Shown in pieces: positions 57,941-64,000 of a DNA stretch of 64,000 nt. Below the pieces are notes generated by a model that saw only the letters and a list, made by a program, of their open reading frames with translations, searched no databases and was not told the DNA's origin. The translations under genes were made by a program, and so were the position numbers. Every line of letters starts with the position of its first letter. The first letter of the stretch is position 1. This DNA comes from Cyanobium sp. WAJ14-Wanaka (lineage in GTDB: Bacteria; Cyanobacteriota; Cyanobacteriia; PCC-6307; Cyanobiaceae): NCBI RefSeq assembly GCF_024345375.1, contig NZ_JAGQAZ010000002.1, positions 248,001 through 312,000 on the forward strand, given 5' to 3'.

Positions 57941-58952
57941 GGGGCTGTCGGGTTTGGTGGTGGCCCTGGTGGCCAATTTTTGTTGGGTGCAATTGGATCA
58001 ACAGGGCCCAGGCGGGGTGGAACGGCTGCTCTGCACGCGCCGCACCAGGCTGGCCAAGGGGGGGCAAACGGTCTGGGTGGGGGATCGGGTGAGGGTGGAG
58101 GGCATCGACTGGGTGCAGGCCCGTGCTGCGGTGTCTGCGGTGGATCCGCGGCGCTCCCTGCTGCAGCGCCCGGCCGTGGCAAATGTGAACCGGGTGGTCG
58201 TGGTGGTGGCCATGGCAGAGCCGGCCCTGGATCCCTTTCAGCTCTGTCGCTTTTTGATCACTGCTGAGGCCAGTGGCCAGGAGGTGCTGTTGGTGCTTTC
58301 CAAGGCGGATTTAGTGCCCCCCCAGGAGTTGGCTGGCTGGCTGGCACGGATTAGCTCTTGGGGCTATGGGGTCCAAGCGATCTCCACCCATTCAGGTGCG
58401 GGCCTGCCGGAGTTGCGGGCGCTGTTGGCAAAGCCTGGAATCAGCGTCTTGAGTGGCCCCTCTGGGGTTGGTAAGAGCAGCCTGCTCAATTGCCTGAAGC
58501 CTGATTTGGAGTTGCGGGTCGGGGCAGTTTCTGGACGTCTGCAGCGGGGTCGACACACCACCCGCCACGTGGAACTCTTTGCATTGGCAGCGGGGGCGTT
58601 GGTGGCCGATACCCCCGGTTTCAACCGACCCGAATGGCCCTCAGATCCCTCGGCCTTGGCAGCTCTGTTTCCAGAGTTGCGCCAGGGCCTGGCCCTGGGT
58701 GAATGCCGCTTCAGTAATTGTTTGCACCAGGGTGATCCCGGCTGCGCGATCGGCACAGATTGGGACCGCTACGGCCTCTACGGCCAGTGCTTGGCTGAGG
58801 TGATCGCGGTGTCGGAGCGGCTGGCAGTGGCCACGGTTAGGCCCCAGCCCGGCCTCAGGCAGCGGGGCGGGCGCCTGGAGCTCCGGTTGGATCCCAGCCT
58901 GCGGCAGGCCTCCAGGCGGCGCCAGCGCCAGGGTGAACCGGAGGCGGATTAA
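57930..58952 (+). CDS. rsgA: Ribosome small subunit-dependent GTPase A
   Basis: A 340-residue, circularly permuted GTPase for 30S maturation. After an OB-fold N-terminus, the G4-like LSKADL comes first, then the P-loop [12 protein letters not shown] (about 175) and [10 protein letters not shown]-terminal zinc finger follows: [16 protein letters not shown]. It ends in a basic Arg/Gln tail. Its stop overlaps that of convergent ybaB by 4 bases. Confidence 0.95.
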   Translation: MAAEGLSGLVVALVANFCWVQLDQQGPGGVERLLCTRRTRLAKGGQTVWVGDRVRVEGIDWVQARAAVSAVDPRRSLLQRPAVANVNRVVVVVAMAEPALDPFQLCRFLITAEASGQEVLLVLSKADLVPPQELAGWLARISSWGYGVQAISTHSGAGLPELRALLAKPGISVLSGPSGVGKSSLLNCLKPDLELRVGAVSGRLQRGRHTTRHVELFALAAGALVADTPGFNRPEWPSDPSALAALFPELRQGLALGECRFSNCLHQGDPGCAIGTDWDRYGLYGQCLAEVIAVSERLAVATVRPQPGLRQRGGRLELRLDPSLRQASRRRQRQGEPEAD

Positions 58953-59290
58953 CCGCCCAGGCCAGGCAGGTTCAAATTGAGACCACCGGTGAGCTCTTCC
59001 ATGCGACCTTTCATCGTGCCGGTCGATTCGGCATAGGCGGCCTTTAGGGCCTCCAGGACGGCGGCCTCGGCCGTCTCCTGGCCCTGCGCCAATAGGGCTG
59101 GATCCAGCCGCACCTTGAGGGGTTGCTGGTTGCCCGATAGCCAGACGCTGGCGCGGCCATCGCTGCTTTGGCCCTCCAGCTCCATGGCATCGAGCTCCTC
59201 CTGGAGCTTTTGGGCGTTTTGCTGCAGTTCTTGGGCCTTTTTGAAGGCTTCGGTCAGCTGGCCAAAATTGGGTAGTCCGAAGCCAGCCAT
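58949..59290 (-). CDS. YbaB/EbfC nucleoid-associated protein
   Basis: The 113-residue DNA-binding protein starts [20 protein letters not shown] and has the Gln/Glu-rich helix [20 protein letters not shown], followed by a beta sheet and C-terminal helix. YbaB dimers bind DNA like tweezers. It lies downstream of murB on the same strand (24-base gap). Confidence 0.92.
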   Translation of the reverse strand: MAGFGLPNFGQLTEAFKKAQELQQNAQKLQEELDAMELEGQSSDGRASVWLSGNQQPLKVRLDPALLAQGQETAEAAVLEALKAAYAESTGTMKGRMEELTGGLNLNLPGLGG

Positions 59291-59314
59291 ATGGGGTGGG
59301 TTATTGGTTGCAGG

Positions 59315-60217
59315 CTAATCGCCCAGGCGCCTCACCTCGGTGTGCAGGCGCATGCCATGGGCCAACTGCACCTGGTCCTGAACTTCGGCAATCAGGGCCT
59401 CGATATCTGCGGCCGTGGCGCCACCGCTGTTGACGATGAAATTGGCATGCATGGGCGAAATTTGGGCCCCACCCACCTGGCGGCCCTTGAGCCCAAGGGC
59501 CTCAATCAATTGCCCCGCCTTGTGGGGTTCGGGGTTGCGAAAAACGCTGCCGCAACTGGGCTGTTGATAGGGCTGGCTGCTGGTGCGGCTGTGCAAATTG
59601 GCGCTGGTGCGTTCCGTAATTGCAGCTGGGTCATGGCCGCTTTCAAGTTGAAAGCGGGCCGAAAGCACAATCCATGGTTCCTGTTGCAGAAGGCTCTGCC
59701 TGTATCCGAAGGCGAGTTCAGCGGCAAGTAACTCGATTGGTTTTTCTGGTTGAAGGGGATTGAGAAGCGTCACTGAATGCAGCCATTCGGCCGTGCATCC
59801 CCCTTGGGCGCCGGCGTTCATCACCACCGCCCCACCAACCGTGCCTGGGATGCCCACGGCCCACTCCAGGCCGCTGAGGCCGGCCCGGGCGGCCTTGCGG
59901 GCCAGGGTTGGGATCGGCTCGCCAGCTTCGGCCTCCACCAATCCGCTCGAGCCATCCAGCTGGCTGCCCTGGAGGCGGCGATGGCAAAGGGTGAGGCCCC
60001 CCAAGCCCCCATCGGCGATCAGCAGGTTGGAGCCGGCCCCGATGCAATGCAAGGGAAGCTTTTGCAGTTGGGCCCAACGGACCAGGGCCCATAGCTCCGC
60101 CCCGGTTGCCGGTTCGCCAAACCATTGCGCCTCACCCCCCACTTTCCAGGTGGTGAAGGCATCCAAGCGGACGGCCCGCTGCAGGCCCAGGGGCGGGTGG
60201 TTAGGCAAGGCCGCCAA
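59315..60217 (-). CDS. murB: UDP-N-acetylenolpyruvoylglucosamine reductase
   Basis: A 300-residue FAD enzyme making UDP-MurNAc. FAD-binding segments are [16 protein letters not shown] and [18 protein letters not shown], with [20 protein letters not shown]. The Ser/Glu catalytic region is [20 protein letters not shown]. The Ser proton donor in CGSVFRNP is typical of type IIa MurB. It is 4 bases downstream of murC. Confidence 0.95.
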   Translation of the reverse strand: MAALPNHPPLGLQRAVRLDAFTTWKVGGEAQWFGEPATGAELWALVRWAQLQKLPLHCIGAGSNLLIADGGLGGLTLCHRRLQGSQLDGSSGLVEAEAGEPIPTLARKAARAGLSGLEWAVGIPGTVGGAVVMNAGAQGGCTAEWLHSVTLLNPLQPEKPIELLAAELAFGYRQSLLQQEPWIVLSARFQLESGHDPAAITERTSANLHSRTSSQPYQQPSCGSVFRNPEPHKAGQLIEALGLKGRQVGGAQISPMHANFIVNSGGATAADIEALIAEVQDQVQLAHGMRLHTEVRRLGD

Positions 60218-60221
60218 GGCC

Positions 60222-61685
60222 CTAGGCCGCCATGGCCACGTTGGTGGCCTGCTCGCTGGGCAACTTGACCTTCAGAAGCCGGTCCCAGAGGTTGTTCACA
60301 TCGCCTGCCCCCATGGCCAGCACCAGGTCGCCGGCCAGGCTGATCTCGGCCACCAGCTGGGCCAATTCCTTAATGCTGCCGGCAACGTGCACCTGGCTCT
60401 TGGGCGCCAACTTCTTAATTGATTGGCCCAGGGCCGCACTGCTGATCCCCGGAATCGGGGCCTCACCGGCGCCATAAAGGGGGGCGATTATCACGAGGTC
60501 CGCCTGGCTGAGGGCCTGGGCAAAACCCTCGAGGAATTGGGCGGTGCGGCTGTAGCGGTGGGGCTGGAACACGGCCACCAGCCGCTTCGGATTAATCGGC
60601 AGGGTGCTGCGGCCACTGCTGAGCATCAACTGGGCCATTGCCAGGGTGGCGGCCACCTCGCTGGGGTGGTGGGCGTAGTCGTCCACGATTAGGCGGCCGT
60701 GCCAATCGCCGCGGAAATCAAAGCGCCTGCCTGGCGGCTTAAGGGCGGCTACGGCCAGCCGCAATTCAGCAAAGGAAACCCCCACCAGGCGGCAGGCCGC
60801 CATGGCTGCCGTGGCGTTGCTGAGGTTGTGGCGTCCCGGCAGGGGCAGCTCAAAGGAGCCGACCTTTTCGCCCTTTTCATAGAAGTCGGCACTGGTGCCA
60901 TCGCCGCGCTCATCGGTGGCGATGGCGGCGAAGCTCACCTGGGCGGGATTTTCGTTTGACCACCAGTGGCGGGCCTTGAAGTGCTCCTTCAGTACCGGGC
61001 AATCCCTATTGGCCAGGAGCCCCTTGGAGCGCTTGGCAAAGCGCTGCAGGGTGCTGATCAGGGCCTCCAGGTTTGGGTAGTGGTCGGTGTGATCGAGCTC
61101 CACATTGGTAAGGACCCCCCATTCGGGTTGAAATTTCACCAGGGAGCCATCCGATTCATCGGCCTCGGCCACCAAAAGCCGGCCAGCTCCAGAACGCCCA
61201 TTGCTGCCAAAGGCGGGAACGATCCCGCCAATTACGGCGGTGGGATCGTGGTTGGTGGCCGCCAGCAGGGTGGCGATCAGGGTGCTGGTGGTGGTTTTGC
61301 CGTGGCTACCTGCCACCGCAATGGAAGGTTGGGCATTGATCAGCGCGGCCAACACATCCGATCGATGGCAGATGCTCAGGCCCAGGCGCCGGGCTTCCCG
61401 CAGTTCGGGGTTCGTTTCCGGTACGGCCGAACTGATTACCACCAGTGGTTGGCGGGAGGTGCCGCTGCGGATTGCGGCCACCGTGGCAGCGCTTTGCTGA
61501 CGGAAAACCCGCACCCCATTGCGTCGCAGGTTGTCGAGAACTTCGTTGTCGCGGGCATCGGAGCCGCTGACGACAAAGCCCCTGAGGGCAAGGATTTCGG
61601 CTATGGCTGACATGCCGATGCCACCAACACCGATGAAGTGGACAGGCTGGTGGCGATCAAGCAACGGGGCCAAGGGCAACTCCAA
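60222..61685 (-). CDS. murC: UDP-N-acetylmuramate--L-alanine ligase
   Basis: The 487-residue Mur ligase adds L-Ala to UDP-MurNAc. It begins [20 protein letters not shown], with ATP P-loop [16 protein letters not shown] (about 110-125), metal-binding EADESDGS and the C-terminal [10 protein letters not shown]. The start is TTG at 61685. It forms an operon with murB and probably ybaB, divergent from gap2. Confidence 0.95.
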   Translation of the reverse strand: MELPLAPLLDRHQPVHFIGVGGIGMSAIAEILALRGFVVSGSDARDNEVLDNLRRNGVRVFRQQSAATVAAIRSGTSRQPLVVISSAVPETNPELREARRLGLSICHRSDVLAALINAQPSIAVAGSHGKTTTSTLIATLLAATNHDPTAVIGGIVPAFGSNGRSGAGRLLVAEADESDGSLVKFQPEWGVLTNVELDHTDHYPNLEALISTLQRFAKRSKGLLANRDCPVLKEHFKARHWWSNENPAQVSFAAIATDERGDGTSADFYEKGEKVGSFELPLPGRHNLSNATAAMAACRLVGVSFAELRLAVAALKPPGRRFDFRGDWHGRLIVDDYAHHPSEVAATLAMAQLMLSSGRSTLPINPKRLVAVFQPHRYSRTAQFLEGFAQALSQADLVIIAPLYGAGEAPIPGISSAALGQSIKKLAPKSQVHVAGSIKELAQLVAEISLAGDLVLAMGAGDVNNLWDRLLKVKLPSEQATNVAMAA

Positions 61686-61862
61686 TCCGGGATGGTGGCC
61701 AGTCTGAAATTAGGCCGGCGGGGCCCAGAACTCTGCAAAGAGTTGCTGCGCGTTTTGGCATGGTCCTGCCTGATCGCCTCCGCCGCAAGAGGGTTCGGCA
61801 AAACTGTTTCTGTATGATCTGCAGCCAAAACCCCTCTTCTCGCGGCTTTGCTGCGGTTTGCC

Positions 61863-62885
61863 ATGACCTTGCGCGTTGCAATTAACGGATTCGGACGAAT
61901 CGGACGCAACTTCATGCGCTGCTGGCTGAGTAGAGGTGCAGACACAAACATTGAGATTGTTGGTCTCAATGGTTCGGGCGATATGAAAACTAATGCCCAC
62001 CTGCTCAAGTACGACACCATGCTTGGCCCCCTCCGCAATGCGGAGGTGACCTATACCGAAGACACAATTATTGTCAACGGAAAAGAGATCAAGACCTTCT
62101 GCGATCGCAATCCAGCCAACCTGCCCTGGAAGGAGTGGGGCGTGGATTTGGTAATTGAGTCCACCGGTGTTTTCAACGACGATGTTGGTGCCAGCAAGCA
62201 CTTTGAGGCTGGCGCCAAGAAGGTCATCCTCACGGCCCCCGGTAAAGGCGCAAAGGTTGGAACCTTTGTGGTGGGTGTTAACGCTGACCAGTACCGCCAC
62301 GAAGATTGGGACATCCTCAGCAACGCCAGCTGCACCACCAACTGCATGGCTCCGGTGGTGAAGGTGCTGGATCAGGAGTTCGGCATCGTCAAGGGCACCA
62401 TGACGACCACCCACAGCTACACCGGTGACCAGCGTATCCTGGATTCCGCCCACCGCGACCTGCGCCGGGCAAGGGCCGCAGCCGTCAACATTGTGCCCAC
62501 CAGCACCGGTGCTGCCCAGGCAGTTGCCTTGGTCTATCCGCCGATGAAGGGCAAGTTGAGTGGCATCGCCATGCGCGTTCCGACCCCCAACGTGTCCGTC
62601 GTTGACATCGTCCTCGACATCAGCCGCGACACGACCAAAGAAGAGGTAAACGCCCTGCTCAAGGCCTCTTCCGAGGGCTCGATGAAGGGCATCATCAAGT
62701 ACTGCGATTTGCCCCTGGTATCAAGCGACCACGCCGGCACCGATGAGAGCACCATCATCGACTCCGAACTCACCCTGGTGATGGGCGGCAACATGCTGAA
62801 GGTGATCTGCTGGTACGACAACGAGTGGGGCTACAGCCAGCGCGTTGTTGATCTCGCTGAGATAGTTGCCAAACAATGGAAGTGA
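61863..62885 (+). CDS. gap2: NAD(P)-dependent glyceraldehyde-3-phosphate dehydrogenase (Gap2 type)
   Basis: The 340-residue enzyme of the Calvin cycle begins [20 protein letters not shown] and has the catalytic Cys157 in [12 protein letters not shown], with the GapA/B-like plant-type sequence [19 protein letters not shown]. In cyanobacteria the Gap2 isoform uses NADPH and NADH and works in carbon fixation. An extended -10-like TGTATGAT (61811-61818) lies 45 bases upstream as a possible promoter. A strong terminator follows. Confidence 0.96.
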   Translation: MTLRVAINGFGRIGRNFMRCWLSRGADTNIEIVGLNGSGDMKTNAHLLKYDTMLGPLRNAEVTYTEDTIIVNGKEIKTFCDRNPANLPWKEWGVDLVIESTGVFNDDVGASKHFEAGAKKVILTAPGKGAKVGTFVVGVNADQYRHEDWDILSNASCTTNCMAPVVKVLDQEFGIVKGTMTTTHSYTGDQRILDSAHRDLRRARAAAVNIVPTSTGAAQAVALVYPPMKGKLSGIAMRVPTPNVSVVDIVLDISRDTTKEEVNALLKASSEGSMKGIIKYCDLPLVSSDHAGTDESTIIDSELTLVMGGNMLKVICWYDNEWGYSQRVVDLAEIVAKQWK

Positions 62886-62894
62886 TCTTCCAGG

Positions 62895-62920
62895 CCGCCC
62901 CGAACGGGGCGGTTTTTTTT
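62895..62920 (+). terminator. Rho-independent terminator of gap2
   Basis: A perfect stem CCGCCCCG / CGGGGCGG around an AA centre (62895-62912; effectively a 7-base-pair stem with a GAAC loop) is followed by eight T residues (62913-62920). It begins 9 bases after the gap2 stop. This is the clearest intrinsic terminator in the window. Confidence 0.9.
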
Positions 62921-62945
62921 GTCTATTTGCCTAGTCCCGATGGGG

Positions 62946-63986
62946 TTAGGCGTGGGGCTGGAGGTTTGATCCACCCTCGACAACCTTGGCTTTGACGATG
63001 CCGTCATCGGCCGTGAGCTCTTCGAGCACATCAAAGCCATCCACCACGTAGCCAAAGGCGGCATAGCGCCCATCGATCAGGTTTAGCCCGGCCGGAGTTA
63101 GTTCTGGCTCAAACAGAAAGAGGAAGAACTGGGATGAACCATCGGCAAGCCCCTCGTCGGAGTGGGCCCAGCCCAGGGTTCCCTTGGTGGAGAAGGGCAG
63201 TTCCGGCGCTGCCTTGAACATGCCCAGGTCTTCGAATGTCTGGTTGTAGAAGGGGGTTTCCTGGCCCGGCACCTTGATTTCTAGTGGCACCTTGCGCTCC
63301 AGCTTGGTTTGGGGATCGATAAAGCCCTCTTCGGGGCCCTTGGGGTCCCCCGTTTGCAGGACGTAGAAGTCTTCGGCCCTGATGAAGGGCAGCCCGTCAT
63401 AGAAACCCCGCTGCACCAGGTCCACAAAGGCGCCAGCAGTCAGGGGGGCGTTGTAGCCGTCCACCACGGCGGTCAGATCGCCTTTGGTGGTGGTGAGTTG
63501 CACGGTGGCGCGGCCCAGCAGCCTGGGCAGGTCGTCGTATTCGGCTGGAAGGGTATAGGGGAAGGGACCGACCAACAGGTCTTCGGCTGTGCCAATCGTG
63601 GTTAGGGCAGTGCGGCGAGCTTCTAGAAAGCGGTCGCGGTCCTGGGCTTCGGCGGCGGCGGCCAGGGTTTGTAGCTGTCCATTGAGCTGGCCCAGCAGCT
63701 CATCAGCTGTGACGTGGTCCTGTTGCTTAAAGCTGGCCAGGATCGGGCCCTGGCGGGTGGTCAGCAGCGCTTGGCTCTTGCGAACGGAGTTTTCTAGGGC
63801 TGGCCAGCGCTTGGCCCGTAGATCGTCGCTGGTGCCCTCAATTTTGTGTTGGAGGTTCTGCAGATCTGGGGCATCGATCGGCAGGGCGTTGCGCAGCAGG
63901 GCTGCTGGATCGGTTACCGCATTGCCCTGGGGCAGCGCGGCCCAGGCAGGTGGCAGGGCCACCAGTAATCCGAGCAATAGGGACAT
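62946..63986 (-). CDS. Exported cyclophilin-type peptidyl-prolyl isomerase (TLP40-like)
   Basis: A protein of at least 346 residues with an N-terminal signal (LLLGLLVALPPAWA), a helical domain of about 140 residues and a C-terminal cyclophilin fold from about 165: VQLTTTKGDLTAVVDGYNAP, GAFVDLVQRGFYDGLPFIRA, GTLGWAHSDEGLADGSSQFF and NLIDGRYAAFGYVVDG. The layout matches the thylakoid-lumen TLP40 of plants. The frame has no stop upstream to the window edge, so the true start may lie beyond 64000. Confidence 0.88.
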   Translation of the reverse strand: MSLLLGLLVALPPAWAALPQGNAVTDPAALLRNALPIDAPDLQNLQHKIEGTSDDLRAKRWPALENSVRKSQALLTTRQGPILASFKQQDHVTADELLGQLNGQLQTLAAAAEAQDRDRFLEARRTALTTIGTAEDLLVGPFPYTLPAEYDDLPRLLGRATVQLTTTKGDLTAVVDGYNAPLTAGAFVDLVQRGFYDGLPFIRAEDFYVLQTGDPKGPEEGFIDPQTKLERKVPLEIKVPGQETPFYNQTFEDLGMFKAAPELPFSTKGTLGWAHSDEGLADGSSQFFLFLFEPELTPAGLNLIDGRYAAFGYVVDGFDVLEELTADDGIVKAKVVEGGSNLQPHA

Positions 63987-64000
63987 TGCCCAGGCCCACC

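Noticed and set aside
61794-61818. Full -35/-10 promoter upstream of gap2
   Set aside because: Only the -10-like TGTATGAT is convincing; no -35 box lies at proper spacing, so it is mentioned with gap2 and not listed as a feature.

Overview
The window is chromosomal DNA from a picocyanobacterium of the Synechococcus/Cyanobium/Prochlorococcus lineage, probably a GC-rich Cyanobium-like form. The evidence is the photosynthetic and plastid-type genes (PsbQ lipoprotein, Tic20-like protein, phytol kinase, NADP-type Gap2, a thylakoid-type cyclophilin), small cyanobacteria-only proteins, and above all a gene order that matches, from memory, the replication-origin region of marine picocyanobacteria: dnaN, PRC-barrel gene, purL, purF, gyrA/parC on the opposite strand, TPR gene, queG, nusB, ftsY, argH, rbp, dus, grpE, dnaJ, rsgA, ybaB, murB, murC, gap2.

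Left half (1-31.5 kb): the tail of a sigma factor, phytol kinase, DAHP synthase and aconitase B, then an accessory segment at 4.7-10.4 kb, then a housekeeping run: purU, psbQ, a glycine/D-amino-acid oxidase, dnaK, aroE, tic20, rpsF, argG, mraY, purT, an LCP-family protein, uvrA, recN, a UbiB/AarF kinase, a DUF1400 protein and thrC. At 31.5-31.9 kb lies a gene-free AT-richer stretch with DnaA-box-like sequences in front of dnaN, which I read as the chromosome origin. The base bias of the + strand changes from C-rich to G/T-rich there.

Right half (31.9-64 kb): dnaN and the conserved origin-proximal genes, a pilB-pilT-pilC type IV pilus motor operon on the minus strand, the grpE-dnaJ-tusA-rsgA overlapping operon, and murB-murC divergent from gap2. 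A clear intrinsic terminator follows gap2.

Functional groups spread over the window include one-carbon and purine metabolism (PurU makes formate, PurT consumes it, plus PurL and PurF), arginine synthesis (ArgG, ArgH), the shikimate pathway (AroG, AroE), peptidoglycan synthesis (MraY, MurB, MurC), the Hsp70 machine (DnaK, DnaJ, GrpE) and DNA repair (UvrA, RecN).

The unusual part is 4.69-10.45 kb. The 5' end of a radical SAM gene occurs twice, about 2.35 kb apart, as an orphan fragment right after acnB and as the start of the intact gene. Between them lie two head-to-head relics of IS transposase C-termini, an AT-rich orphan gene with its own candidate promoter, and AT-rich DNA with palindromes. 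A calcium-repeat subtilisin-like protease gene follows the intact radical SAM gene. This is the only region that looks horizontally acquired. I see no CRISPR array, prophage, tRNA or rRNA.
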